Shown: piece after piece, positions 24,914-33,111 of the stretch | Numbering within the stretch: the first letter of the stretch is position 1 | How the letters are laid out: every line of letters starts with the position of its first letter | Assembly (NCBI GenBank): GCA_963824345.1 | Contig: CAWGOZ010000014.1 | Span: 1-64,000 of the forward strand | DNA length: 64,000 nucleotides | Direction of reading: 5' to 3' | Source of the DNA: Palsa-89 sp963824345 | Lineage (GTDB): Bacteria; Acidobacteriota; Terriglobia; Bryobacterales; Bryobacteraceae | The notes under the pieces: model-generated | Databases searched by the model: none | The model's input: the letters and a program-made list of their open reading frames with translations, nothing else | Told to the model about the DNA's origin: nothing | Made by a program: the position numbers and the translations under genes

Positions 24914-27900
24914 TTACGCCTCTTTGTTGAGCACAGCTTCCGCTGGAAAAACATCCTTGTCGCTGGCAAACCAAACATAGAGCGTGGGCAGCAGAAAAAT
25001 GCTCATCACCAGCACCGCCATAAGACCGCCGACAATCACGATGGCAAAAGGTCGCTGGGAATCGGAGCCAATCCCGTGGGATGTGGCCGCCGGCACCAAC
25101 CCCAGCGACGCCACCAGCATGGTCATCAGAATGGGCCGGAAGCGCAGGACGGCGCCAGTTCGGGCCGCGTCCCGCACCGAATGGCCGCGCGAACGCAACT
25201 GGTTCATGTACTCCACCATGATGACACCGGTCTGTACGGATACTCCAAACAGCGCCAGAAATCCCACCCCGGACGACACGCTGAAATTGGTCCCGCTCCA
25301 CAGCAGCGCCAGCAGGCCGCCGACTGGAGCCATCGCGACGTTCATCAGAACCAGTCCGGCCCACTTCATCGAGCTGAACATGGTGTAGAGAATGAAAAAG
25401 ATAAGCAGCAGCGTCAGGGGAATGATGAGCATCAGGCGGCGCTGGGCCCGTTGCTGGCTGGCATACTCGCCGGCCCAGTTGATGGTGTATCCCTGCGGCA
25501 GCTTGACCTGCGCGGTTACCTTCTGGATGGCCTCTTGCACGGTGCTGCCCAGATCGCGTCCGCGCACGCCATACTTGATGGCAACATAACGCCGGCTCCC
25601 TTCACGATAAATCTCCGACGCGCCGTCCACAGTCCGCACGTCTGTCAGCTGCGCCAGAGAGACCCGCTCCCCGCTGGGCGACAGCAGGCGGATATTCTCG
25701 ATCGCTTCCTTGGTGTCGCGGTACTGGGGAAGATAGCGCAGCACTAGATCGTAGCGCTCCTCGCCCTGGAGAACTTGGGTCAGCGCGTTGCCGCCTACCG
25801 CGGTTTGGATGGCATCTTGTACGTCGGCAGCGTTGATCTGATAGCGCGCGGCTCTATTGCGCTCTATGCTGAAGTTCAAGTTGGGCTGACCGATCACGCG
25901 AAACAGGCCCAGATCCTCTACCCCCGGAACCGTACGCATGACGTTGATGATCTTCTGAGCCGTGCCTTCCAGCGTCCGCAAATCGGTACCGTACAGCTTC
26001 ACCGCCAGTTCGCCTTTTACTCCGCTGACGGCCTCCTCCATGTTGTCGGAAATCGGCTGCGAGAAGTTCCAGATCACTCCGGGGATCTTCTCCAACTCTC
26101 GATTCATGGCCGCGATGAGCTCTTCTTTGCGTTGACGAAACACCGGCCGCCATTGTTCCTTGGGCTTCAGATCCACAAAGTATTCGGTATTGAAGAAGCC
26201 GGTGGTGTCGGTTCCATCGTCGGGTCGGCCGACCTGGCTGGTGCATTGGGGGACTTCCGGAAACGAGCACAGCACGATCCGGGTGCGGTTCGCTAGCGCA
26301 ATCCCGTCGCTCTGACCGGTGGAGGGCGCCAGAGTGCCACGCACCCAGATGGCTCCTTCATCTAAATGCGGTAAAAACTCAGATCCGATCCCGCGGCTCA
26401 GCAGCACGGTTCCGGCTAGAATCAGCAGTGCGGCGCCAGCCGTGACCCAACGCCAGCGGATAGCCGCCCCCAGGGCTTGGTCGTACATTCGCGCAAGCCA
26501 TCCCATGAGTGGGTTGTGCCACTCCTTGGTACCCTTCGGATACACGACGGCCGCGATGACCGGTGCGATCAGCATCGAATAGATAAGGGCTCCCAGTAGT
26601 GCAAAAGCCACCGTCCATGCCATCGGCTTGAACAGGCGCCCTTCCACCGCTTGCAGTGTGAAAATCGGCAGGTACGCCGTAATTATGATGGCGATGGAAT
26701 AAAATACGGGCCGCTGCACCTCGTGCGTCGCCCTTTTGATTTTTTGTTGGACGGTCTCGTTCGCTTCCTCGGCCGGATGCGCCAGCAGGCGCACGATATT
26801 TTCGATCATCACTACCGCGCCCTCCACAATCATTCCGAAATCGAGCGCTCCCAAGGACAGCAGGTTGGCGGGAATGCCGGCAATCTTAAGACAGATGGAA
26901 GCAAACAAAAGCGCGAAGGGAATGGTCAAAGTAACGATCAGAGCGCCGCGAATATTTCCAAGAAAGACAAACAAGATGAGCGACACCAGAAGAATTCCTT
27001 CGATCAGGTTGTGCAGCACGGTGTGCGTGGTCAGATGAACTAGGTCGCTGCGGTCGAGAAACGGGACCACCGCAACGCCCCGCGGCAGAAGGCCGTGGTT
27101 CAACTCCTCCACCTTCTTGTGAACCGCGACCAGCGTTGAGTCGGACTCAGCGCCCTTGCGCAGCAGCACGATTCCGGAGACCACATCGTCGTTATCGACG
27201 ATCTTTCCATTCGACAGGTGGCGCGCCCGCGCGAACTGCCCGAGCCGCACCTTAGAGCCCTGCTGCACCACGGCGATGTCGCGAATACGCAGCGGCGTGC
27301 CGTTCTTGGTGGTGAGCACGGTATCCGCAATATCGTGAATATTGGTCACCAATCCGACTTCGCGCACGTTGATCTGCTGCGAACCGGACTGGATGAAATT
27401 GCCGCCTCCATTTACGTTATTGTTGGTGAGTTGCTGCTCCACTTGGCCGATGCTCAGCCCATAGGAGATCAGCTTGTTGGGGTCCAGGCGAACTTGGTAT
27501 TCGCGCGTCGGGCCTCCGAAACTGGCCACATCAACCACGTTGGGCACGGATTTGAATGCCTTCTCGACCACCCAGTCCTCGAGCGACTTCAGTTCCATGG
27601 CGTCGTATTTCGGATTGGAGCTGCGCAGCGTGAAGAAGTAAATCTGGCCGACCGGGCTCCAGTCCGTGCCAATTTGCGGCTGCAGGCCCTGCGGCAGAAT
27701 AACTTGCGTAAGACGCTCAACCACCTTGGCGCGATTCCAATCGTTAATGGAGTCGTCGTCGAAAATCATGGTGACGCTGGATAGCCCGGCCAGCGATACA
27801 GAGCGGAGACTCTCAAGGTGTGGAATCCCGTTCATGGCGATCTCCAAGGGAATCGAAACCTGCTGCTCCACTTCCTCCGCCGCCCGCCCGGGCCACTGCG

Positions 27901-28051
27901 TGATGATCGTTACGTAGTTATTGGCGACGTCGGGATATGCCTCGACGGGCAGGTTGTGGAAAGAAATTGCTCCCCAGATCAGCAACAGTGCAGCCGCTGT
28001 GAGAATCAGAAAGCGATTCGAAAGGGAAAAGTTGACAACGGCCCGAATCAC
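24914..28051 (-). CDS. CzcA/CusA-type RND efflux pump
   Basis: A 1045-residue inner-membrane pump with the 12-helix, two-loop RND layout. It is of the heavy-metal (HME) kind, shown by the N-terminus MIRAVVNFSLSNRFLILTAA, PDVANNYVTIITQWPG and, in TM4, DFGMIVEGAVVMIEN (404-418); most HME pumps have DFGxxVDGA, so Asp is Glu410 here. Proton-driven export of metal ions or other substrates is expected. The required periplasmic adaptor (CusB-like) and outer-membrane channel are not encoded nearby, so they must come from elsewhere. Substrate cannot be assigned. Starts with ATG at 28051. Confidence 0.88.
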   Translation of the reverse strand: MIRAVVNFSLSNRFLILTAAALLLIWGAISFHNLPVEAYPDVANNYVTIITQWPGRAAEEVEQQVSIPLEIAMNGIPHLESLRSVSLAGLSSVTMIFDDDSINDWNRAKVVERLTQVILPQGLQPQIGTDWSPVGQIYFFTLRSSNPKYDAMELKSLEDWVVEKAFKSVPNVVDVASFGGPTREYQVRLDPNKLISYGLSIGQVEQQLTNNNVNGGGNFIQSGSQQINVREVGLVTNIHDIADTVLTTKNGTPLRIRDIAVVQQGSKVRLGQFARARHLSNGKIVDNDDVVSGIVLLRKGAESDSTLVAVHKKVEELNHGLLPRGVAVVPFLDRSDLVHLTTHTVLHNLIEGILLVSLILFVFLGNIRGALIVTLTIPFALLFASICLKIAGIPANLLSLGALDFGMIVEGAVVMIENIVRLLAHPAEEANETVQQKIKRATHEVQRPVFYSIAIIITAYLPIFTLQAVEGRLFKPMAWTVAFALLGALIYSMLIAPVIAAVVYPKGTKEWHNPLMGWLARMYDQALGAAIRWRWVTAGAALLILAGTVLLSRGIGSEFLPHLDEGAIWVRGTLAPSTGQSDGIALANRTRIVLCSFPEVPQCTSQVGRPDDGTDTTGFFNTEYFVDLKPKEQWRPVFRQRKEELIAAMNRELEKIPGVIWNFSQPISDNMEEAVSGVKGELAVKLYGTDLRTLEGTAQKIINVMRTVPGVEDLGLFRVIGQPNLNFSIERNRAARYQINAADVQDAIQTAVGGNALTQVLQGEERYDLVLRYLPQYRDTKEAIENIRLLSPSGERVSLAQLTDVRTVDGASEIYREGSRRYVAIKYGVRGRDLGSTVQEAIQKVTAQVKLPQGYTINWAGEYASQQRAQRRLMLIIPLTLLLIFFILYTMFSSMKWAGLVLMNVAMAPVGGLLALLWSGTNFSVSSGVGFLALFGVSVQTGVIMVEYMNQLRSRGHSVRDAARTGAVLRFRPILMTMLVASLGLVPAATSHGIGSDSQRPFAIVIVGGLMAVLVMSIFLLPTLYVWFASDKDVFPAEAVLNKEA

Positions 28052-28193
28052 TTCTAATGACCCCCGGCTGTGAGCGGGCGGGCAACATCCCGTCCAGGCC
28101 CCATTTCATGGATGTTGCGTAAGATAGAGCACCAATCGTTCGATAATAAGGCGGCTAATCGTTTGGTGTCAACCTGGTATGTTACTTATGCCG
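28052..28193. other. Intergenic region between RND pump and clpS
   Basis: 142 bases without a gene. CACCAA and TTGGTG (about 28131-28165) form a spaced inverted repeat, which could be an operator or part of a terminator, but no T-run is visible. Low confidence in any role. Confidence 0.25.
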
Positions 28194-28523
28194 TTAGCCT
28201 TCCGGGCACGGCTCCACGATCGCCGACATCGACCCTTTGCATCGGACAATGCGCCAGTCCGCTCCGAACGCATGAATCTGGTCGCGCCCGAATTCGGCGG
28301 CCGCGAGGTCGCAGGTCATCACCACGGTGCGGCCGGTGCTGTCCACTTCAATCACGTGCTTCCAAGCTTGGGACTCGGCAATCGCGAACAGCTTCTCCAG
28401 CATTTCGATGACGTACTCGGCCGTGTGGTCGTCGTCATTGAGCAGCACGACGTTGTAGAGAGGCGCGTGCTGATCGCGCGTGTGCTTGACTGTCCCGGGC
28501 ATCGGGAGCGTGGCCGGCGGCAT
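28194..28523 (-). CDS. clpS: ClpS, adaptor for ClpAP/ClpCP protease
   Basis: A 109-residue adaptor. The core LYNVVLLNDDDHTAEYVIEML is the ClpS signature, with DD and the MLEKLF segment that shape the N-degron pocket; HAFGADWRIV would be the C-terminal helix-strand. ClpS delivers proteins with destabilising N-termini (Leu, Phe, Trp, Tyr) to the Clp chaperone. The ATG at 28523 is preceded by AGGAG (about 28531-28535), so the upstream extension in the longer frame is not used. Divergent from ssrA, 63 bases away. Confidence 0.92.
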   Translation of the reverse strand: MPPATLPMPGTVKHTRDQHAPLYNVVLLNDDDHTAEYVIEMLEKLFAIAESQAWKHVIEVDSTGRTVVMTCDLAAAEFGRDQIHAFGADWRIVRCKGSMSAIVEPCPEG

Positions 28524-28570
28524 GCTTCTTCTCCTATGATAACGATCTGAGCCGCTCCTAAGCGTGGTGG

Positions 28571-28576
28571 TATCAT
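28571..28576 (+). promoter_or_regulatory. Putative -10 box of ssrA
   Basis: TATCAT lies 10 bases ahead of the mature 5' end of tmRNA. A weak CTGAGC (28547-28552) could be the -35 box at an 18-base distance. Inferred from pattern and position only. Confidence 0.35.
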
Positions 28577-28586
28577 GGAGCAAGAA

Positions 28587-28939
28587 GGGGGCGCAACGGA
28601 TTCGACGGGATTGAATCGTTGTGGGAAGGCGTGCCGGGTTCCGAGCTCCCGTAAAACGATCGGAAAACCAGAACTGCCAATCAACAGTTCGCTTACGCCG
28701 CCTAATTAATTAGGTAGCCGCTCCGGATGCTGGGCCTTGACGGCATTCACCGGGCGTCATCTTCAAGGATTGGGCCGAGGGCTTCTGCTCGGAGCAGCAG
28801 GCTGACGACAATCGGGCTAAGCCGCCGTTTTCTTGCCGGTTCTAATGCGGCGGCCGACAACTACCGAATCGGAAACGCACGTAGTTCTTTTCACGGCGGG
28901 CTTTCTCGGACGCGGGTTCGACTCCCGCCGCCTCCACCA
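28587..28939 (+). ncRNA. ssrA: tmRNA
   Basis: One-piece tmRNA of 353 bases. The ends pair as an acceptor stem, GGGGGCG (28587-28593) with CGCCTCC before the A-CCA at 28936-28939; CCA is encoded. A T-arm (GCGGG-TTCGACT-CCCGC) lies just before. The tag frame runs 28655-28705 and reads NDRKTRTANQQFAYAA then TAA (the resume codon is AAC or the preceding position; the TAA at 28652-28654 precludes an earlier in-frame start). The final YAA matches the protease-recognised C-termini of other tags. tmRNA with SmpB rescues stalled ribosomes and marks proteins for degradation; ClpS lies divergently next to it. Confidence 0.96.
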
Positions 28940-28943
28940 AAAT

Positions 28944-29375
28944 CTACCCTCCGGTAAACGCGGCGCCTGAGAAGGGATTGCGGATCGTTAGAGTTTCAAT
29001 TTTCTGGCCATCTTGCATGTCTTCCGTTAAAAGCGCGCTTGAGCCGGCATCCAGCGCTGACGCAATCACCAACGCATCGAAAATAGGATAGCCGTATCGC
29101 TGCGCAATTCCGAGCGCGCGCTCATGCGTCTCCAAAGTAAGCGGAGTGACCGAGGGACACAAGCTGCGGATCGCTGCGAGCGATTCCAAGACCTCCTCCC
29201 AATTGAAGGCGAGTTTGCGTCGCGCGATCGCCACGAATTCATTGAGTACTTGCACTCCCGTGACGCCACCGTCGCCCAGCAGCTTCCGCGCGGTCTGGTT
29301 ACGAAGATCGCCTTGGCCAAAGGCGTAGATCAGCACGTTCGTGTCGAAGAACGGTCCACCGGGTCTACCGCTCAT
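28944..29375 (-). CDS. vapC: PIN-domain toxin (VapC-like)
   Basis: A 143-residue PIN-domain ribonuclease. The acidic residues of the active site can be placed: Asp11 (FFDTNVLIY), Glu46 (LNEFV), Asp100 (FDALVIASAL) and Asp119 (LTEDM). VapC toxins cut tRNA or rRNA and are neutralised by VapB. The start overlaps the end of the antitoxin gene by 11 bases, the standard antitoxin-then-toxin order. Its stop lies four bases from the 3' end of ssrA on the opposite strand. Confidence 0.9.
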   Translation of the reverse strand: MSGRPGGPFFDTNVLIYAFGQGDLRNQTARKLLGDGGVTGVQVLNEFVAIARRKLAFNWEEVLESLAAIRSLCPSVTPLTLETHERALGIAQRYGYPIFDALVIASALDAGSSALLTEDMQDGQKIETLTIRNPFSGAAFTGG

Positions 29376-29595
29376 TGGCCTCGCCCCGATCGAACTTGAA
29401 GCCGCGAGGGAAAGGGCGCGCCAGCCGGCGGATGGCCTCCAAAGCCTTCGCTTTCGATTGATCGCGCGCGACCTTAAACTCCCGCTTCCCCGCGATCGAA
29501 ATCTCTATCTCATCGCCCTCCTTGAGAGCGAGCGCATCCACTACCGCCGCGGGCAGACGCACCGCCAGGCTGTTACCCCATTTCGAAACCTGCAT
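29365..29595 (-). CDS. vapB: AbrB/MazE-type antitoxin (VapB-like)
   Basis: A 76-residue protein with the swapped-hairpin fold of AbrB/SpoVT: MQVSKWGNSLAVRLPAAVVDALALKEGDEIEISI is the usual first 35 residues. The C-terminal part (ALEAIRRLARPFPRGFKFDR) would wrap the PIN toxin, its Arg/Phe-rich end filling the active site. As antitoxin it also binds its own promoter; a 9-base-pair inverted repeat lies directly before its start. Overlaps vapC. Confidence 0.9.
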   Translation of the reverse strand: MQVSKWGNSLAVRLPAAVVDALALKEGDEIEISIAGKREFKVARDQSKAKALEAIRRLARPFPRGFKFDRGEANER

Positions 29596-29597
29596 TC

Positions 29598-29625
29598 AAG
29601 ATATACCTGAACCATTGTATATCTT
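29598..29625 (-). promoter_or_regulatory. Palindromic operator of vapBC
   Basis: AAGATATAC (29598-29606) and GTATATCTT (29617-29625) form a perfect 9-base-pair inverted repeat with a 10-base spacer, two bases before the vapB start codon. On the minus strand the half-site holds TATACAAT, a good -10 box, so bound VapBC would cover the promoter. The link to VapBC is inference from position. Confidence 0.7.
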
Positions 29626-29684
29626 CGCGCACCCGCTTAGGGCCGCTTACCAGTTTTTAGTGACTAACGGCGGTCACATGACCA

Positions 29685-29709
29685 AATGAGGTCGATTGAT
29701 CGCCTCATT
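29685..29709. promoter_or_regulatory. Hairpin in the vapB/exported-gene divergent region
   Basis: AATGAGG (29685-29691) pairs with CCTCATT (29703-29709), and inner CGA with TCG around a TTGA loop, giving 10 base pairs with one bulge. A second repeat, GTGAC/GTCAC, lies at 29660-29677. No T-run, so an operator or leader structure is more likely than a terminator. Confidence 0.45.
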
Positions 29710-29783
29710 GGACTATTCGTTGCCCTATCCAGTACGGACCTCGGATTGCCTCGCTAAGTATGGATTGGAATCGAGGCACCACC

Positions 29784-30332
29784 ATGAAGATGACTAGACT
29801 TTTAAGTACGGCACTGCTGTTCTTGCTCCCCGGAGCGATTGCCACTGTTTACGCGCAGGAACACGAACAGGAGAAGAAACCCGAGCAGAAGCAGGAGCAG
29901 GCTAAGCCGGCTCAGCGCCAGCAAAAAGCCAAACCGGCCAAACAAGAGGCGGCTCGCGAGCAAAAGGCCCAGCCGGCGAAACAACGCGAACGCGCGGCTA
30001 GCGAGCAAAAAGCCAAGCCGGCGCAGGATCGGCAGCGCGGCCAGCAGGCGCAAGCCAACCGGGGGCAGGCGTCCGGCGGAGGCCATGGAAGCATTCCGGA
30101 AGCTAAATTTCGCGCCAGTTTTGGCAGCGGTCATACGTTTCACGTGAACCGCTCCGAGTGGGCCGGCGGATCGGCTCGTTTTCAATACGGCGGTTATTGG
30201 TTCAACGCGGTTAACCCGTGGCCAGTGGGCTGGCTCTATACGGACGCCGTTTACGTTGACTTCTTGAACGGGGGCTATTTCCTGTGCGATCCCGTCCATC
30301 CCGGCGTGTACATTTCAATCAACATCGGTTGA
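29784..30332 (+). CDS. Exported protein with a Lys/Gln/Ala-rich repeat region, function unknown
   Basis: A 182-residue protein with a signal peptide (MKMTRLLSTALLFLLPGAIA, then TVYAQ). Residues about 27-100 are a low-complexity charged stretch of the type KPAQRQQKAKPAKQEAAREQ. The last 75 residues form a compact aromatic domain (FGSGHTFHVNRSEW, FQYGGYWFNAVNPWPVGWLYTD, YFLCDPVHPGVYISI). No family is recognised; the domain may be a small surface-binding fold. The ATG at 29784 starts a good signal peptide, unlike the ATG at 29760. It lies 57 bases ahead of a SYLF gene on the same strand. Confidence 0.75.
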   Translation: MKMTRLLSTALLFLLPGAIATVYAQEHEQEKKPEQKQEQAKPAQRQQKAKPAKQEAAREQKAQPAKQRERAASEQKAKPAQDRQRGQQAQANRGQASGGGHGSIPEAKFRASFGSGHTFHVNRSEWAGGSARFQYGGYWFNAVNPWPVGWLYTDAVYVDFLNGGYFLCDPVHPGVYISINIG

Positions 30333-30389
30333 CAAGAATGAAACGGGGCTCTGCCTCAGAACGAAAAATATGAAAAGGACGAATTAATT

Positions 30390-31091
30390 ATGAAAACGAA
30401 TCTACAACACTGTGTCTGGGTTCTGGCAATCGCCGGTTCCATGAGTACCGCCGCGTTCGCGGCGGATAGAGAAATCAAGGTTGACGACAGGCTGGATGCT
30501 TCAGCCGACACGTTGGCCGACATGATGCATGCGTCCGACAACGGGATCCCCCAGGATCTGATCGATAAGGCGCGCTGCGTCGTGGTTATCCCCGGCATGA
30601 AAAAGGCCGGATTCATCTTCGGCGCCGAGTATGGCCGCGGGTTCGCGGTATGCCGCCGGCATGCCGGCCAGGGCTGGAGCGCTCCGGCTGCGATGCGCTC
30701 CGAAGGCGGCAGCTTCGGGTTTCAGATTGGCGCTTCGGAAACCGATGTTGTATTGCTCGTCATGAACGACGGCGGCATGAAGCACCTGTTGTCCGATAAG
30801 TTTACGCTGGGCGGAGATGCATCCGTCGCAGCGGGCCCCATCGGCCGCACCGCAACCGCTCAGACCGACGCGGAGCTGCAGGCCGAAATGCTCTCGTATT
30901 CCCGTTCGCGCGGGCTGTTTGCGGGAATCTCGCTTTCAGGCGCGACGCTTCGTCCGGATAACGAAACCAATCGGGAACTCTACGGACACGACGCAACCAA
31001 TCGTGAAATTCTGACCGGCGATTTCAAAACTCCGGCAGCCGCCAGAAAGTTCGAAGGGGCGTTGGCTCACGAATCGGCTCAACGCAACTGA
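30390..31091 (+). CDS. Exported SYLF-domain (YSC84-like) lipid-binding protein
   Basis: A 233-residue protein, paralogue of the gene at 12198-12902. A signal peptide ends TAAFAA. The SYLF core is CVVVIPGMKKAGFIFGAEYGRGFAVCR, GWSAPAAMRSEGGSFGFQIGASETDVVLLVMN, DKFTLGGDASVAAGPIGR and SYSRSRGLFAGISLSGATLRPDNETN. The two proteins share these segments almost residue for residue. It follows an exported low-complexity protein, as the other copy follows DUF3300, and a clear terminator follows the gene. The upstream GAAAAGGA is a good ribosome-binding site. Confidence 0.9.
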   Translation: MKTNLQHCVWVLAIAGSMSTAAFAADREIKVDDRLDASADTLADMMHASDNGIPQDLIDKARCVVVIPGMKKAGFIFGAEYGRGFAVCRRHAGQGWSAPAAMRSEGGSFGFQIGASETDVVLLVMNDGGMKHLLSDKFTLGGDASVAAGPIGRTATAQTDAELQAEMLSYSRSRGLFAGISLSGATLRPDNETNRELYGHDATNREILTGDFKTPAAARKFEGALAHESAQRN

Positions 31092-31103
31092 TCGCTCCAG
31101 CGC

Positions 31104-31144
31104 GCGCCCCAGGCCTTCGGGTAAATCTGGGGCGCCGCTTTTTT
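31104..31144 (+). terminator. Rho-independent terminator after the SYLF gene
   Basis: GCGCCCCAG (31104-31112) pairs perfectly with CTGGGGCGC (31127-31135) over a 14-base loop, followed by CGC and six T bases (31139-31144). It lies 12 bases after the SYLF stop. Confidence 0.85.
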
Positions 31145-31180
31145 GGAACCTGTCCGCCCGCCCGCACGTAATCCTGCCAG

Positions 31181-32062
31181 ATGCCTGCAGCTTTCCCCTT
31201 CCTGTTAGCCCTCCTCCTGCAAGCGCCCGCATCTCCCGATCCCCTGCCAACCGCCGAAGCCGTCATGGCGCGCGTCGCCGCTAATCAGGACCGGTCCGAG
31301 GCGGAGCGCAGCCGCTACGTCTACGTGCAACACGCCCGCGTCGTCTCTCGCAAGGGTAAAACCGTCATGTGCGAGGAAGTCACCGACTCGCGCGTTACGC
31401 CCTCCGCCGAAGGCTCGCACCAAGAGCTCCTGAAGCTCGATGGACGGCTGCTGCGGAAGCACAAATACCTCGCTTACAGCAGCCTGGCTCCTGCCCAGGA
31501 TGCCAGCAAAACCCAGGTAGAAAAGGACGGCGATTCACTTTCCATCCAGATCGGCGGCGACTACGCCGACCGCGACATGGTCGAGAATATGCGCTCTAAT
31601 CTTACCAACGACAAATCCAAAGATGGCATTGGCGCGCACCTGTTTCCGTTGACCTCGAAAAGCCAGAGCGACTATCGATTCCAATTCATCGGCCGCGAGC
31701 ACTTGCAGGGTCACAACGTCTTCCACGTCGCCTTCCGGCCAAAAGATAAAAGTGACTACGCCTGGAAGGGCGACGCCTACATCGATGCCATCGCCTATCA
31801 ACCGGTGGTTGTGAGCACCGCCATGTCGCGCGCCGTTCCTTTTGCCGTGCGTACACTGCTGGGCACCAACCTGCCAGGCTTGGGCTTCTCGGTCGTCTAT
31901 GCAGGTCAACCCGACGGCGTTTGGTTTCCCGTCAGCTTCGGAACGGAGTTCAAGCTGCGCGTGCTGTTCTTTTTTAGCCGCACTATCACCATCAATGCGC
32001 GGAACGGCGACTTCGAGAAAACCCAGGTCGATTCAAAAATCGTGAGCCCACAGCAAAACTAA
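31181..32062 (+). CDS. Exported protein of unknown function
   Basis: A 293-residue protein with a short hydrophobic leader (MPAAFPFLLALLLQAPA). The body is a run of alternating beta-like segments (YVYVQHARVVSRKGKTVMCEEVTDS, HNVFHVAFRPKDKSDYAWKGDAYIDAIAYQPVVVS, FSVVYAGQPDGVWFPVSFGTEFKLRVLFFFSRTITI). The pattern of WKGDAYID and PVVVS recalls the LolA/LppX or outer-membrane lipoprotein-sorting fold, but I would not name it. It stands alone after the terminator and convergent to apaG. Confidence 0.65.
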   Translation: MPAAFPFLLALLLQAPASPDPLPTAEAVMARVAANQDRSEAERSRYVYVQHARVVSRKGKTVMCEEVTDSRVTPSAEGSHQELLKLDGRLLRKHKYLAYSSLAPAQDASKTQVEKDGDSLSIQIGGDYADRDMVENMRSNLTNDKSKDGIGAHLFPLTSKSQSDYRFQFIGREHLQGHNVFHVAFRPKDKSDYAWKGDAYIDAIAYQPVVVSTAMSRAVPFAVRTLLGTNLPGLGFSVVYAGQPDGVWFPVSFGTEFKLRVLFFFSRTITINARNGDFEKTQVDSKIVSPQQN

Positions 32063-32071
32063 TGCTCAGAA

Positions 32072-32485
32072 CTAATGCACCGTGTAGCGCGCTTTCAATG
32101 CGAACGGCGCGATCTCAATATCGAACTTTTCCCCGCTGGCGCGGACCATCTGATACGTGCCGCGCATGACGCCCATGGGGGTCTTGAGCGGGCACCACGA
32201 CGAGTACTGGAACGATTCGCCGGGCGCCAGAACCGGCTGCTCGCCCACCACCCCCGGTCCCTTGACTTCGCTCACGTCCTCGCCGGCATCGGTGATGATC
32301 CAGTGCCGGCTGATCAATTGAACCGTCTCGGAGCCCTTATTGGTGATGCGCACCGTATACTGGAACACCCATTCGCCCTGCTGCGGCCGCGAATTCTCGG
32401 CCGAGTATTGCGATAGCACCTCCACCGAAACATTGTGCGTCACGGCTTCGGACAATGGACCGAGTTCTGACGGCGGATTAGCCAC
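32072..32485 (-). CDS. apaG: ApaG domain protein
   Basis: A 137-residue protein of the ApaG family, a fibronectin-III-like beta sandwich: FQYTVRITNKGSETVQLISRHWIITDAGEDVSEVKGPGVVGEQPVLAPGESFQYSSW is the family core in short. ApaG is linked to cobalt/magnesium tolerance in enterobacteria, but its direct role is not settled. The start overlaps the zapA stop by eight bases. Confidence 0.92.
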   Translation of the reverse strand: MANPPSELGPLSEAVTHNVSVEVLSQYSAENSRPQQGEWVFQYTVRITNKGSETVQLISRHWIITDAGEDVSEVKGPGVVGEQPVLAPGESFQYSSWCPLKTPMGVMRGTYQMVRASGEKFDIEIAPFALKARYTVH

Positions 32486-32774
32486 CCGCGATGGCCTCGT
32501 CTAGGAGCACGGTGTATTGCTTCGCCCGATGGTCGACGTCGTCTTTCAGTACGTTGAGGCGGCGCTCCAGCGACTCCAGCTCGTCAGCCAGGTGCATGCA
32601 CGCGAGCACGGCCGCCCGCGTCGCGTCGACATTGCCGGCGCGCACCGCGATGGTCGACATGAGGTCGTCCACTCGTTGAGCAAGTTGTTCGATCCGGCCC
32701 GGCTCCTCGGAAGAAGCCACCAGGGAATACGTCTGATTGAAAATGGTGACACGGACCGGCTCCGTGTTCGGCAT
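32478..32774 (-). CDS. zapA: Cell division protein ZapA
   Basis: A 98-residue protein: VRVTIFNQTYSLVASSEEPGRIEQLAQRVD is the globular ZapA head, and ADELESLERRLNVLKDDV begins the coiled coil of the tail. ZapA crosslinks FtsZ filaments at the division ring. It lies between apaG (8-base overlap) and a small coiled-coil gene, all in one direction. Confidence 0.92.
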   Translation of the reverse strand: MPNTEPVRVTIFNQTYSLVASSEEPGRIEQLAQRVDDLMSTIAVRAGNVDATRAAVLACMHLADELESLERRLNVLKDDVDHRAKQYTVLLDEAIAGG

Positions 32775-32846
32775 TGCTTTAGCTTGGCAGTTTTTGTCGA
32801 ATCGCGCAAGACGGTAATTGAACCGCGAGCGCCAGCAAGCCGGGCC

Positions 32847-33089
32847 CTACACCCCGCTCAGCAAATCCATCTGCCCCAGCAGCTTCTCGATCCGCGTGCG
32901 GACATGCTTGCGTTCGGACCGCAATTCGTCCAGCTCCTGCCGCATCGAGTCCCGCTCCGCGATGGCCGCCGCCAGTTGCGATTCGAGCGCCGATTTGTCC
33001 GAGCGCAGGCTCGCCACCAGTTCCACCGCCCGCGTGATGCGCGCCTCCAGGTGGGCGAGTGAATCCATTTCTTGTTGTGCGGCGTTCAT
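32847..33089 (-). CDS. Small coiled-coil protein, ZapB-like
   Basis: An 80-residue protein made almost entirely of one heptad-type helix (LEARITRAVELVASLRSDKSALESQLAAAIAERDSMRQEL). It resembles ZapB, the coiled-coil partner of ZapA, in size and pattern and lies directly ahead of zapA in the same direction. The assignment rests on context and coiled-coil content only. Confidence 0.7.
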   Translation of the reverse strand: MNAAQQEMDSLAHLEARITRAVELVASLRSDKSALESQLAAAIAERDSMRQELDELRSERKHVRTRIEKLLGQMDLLSGV

Positions 33090-33111
33090 GAATCTACTCT
33101 ACGCTAGAGCG

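Noticed and set aside
28944..29625. Genomic island integrated at ssrA (vapBC as cargo)
   Set aside because: No integrase is present and no duplicate of the tmRNA 3' end was seen downstream, so a boundary cannot be supported.
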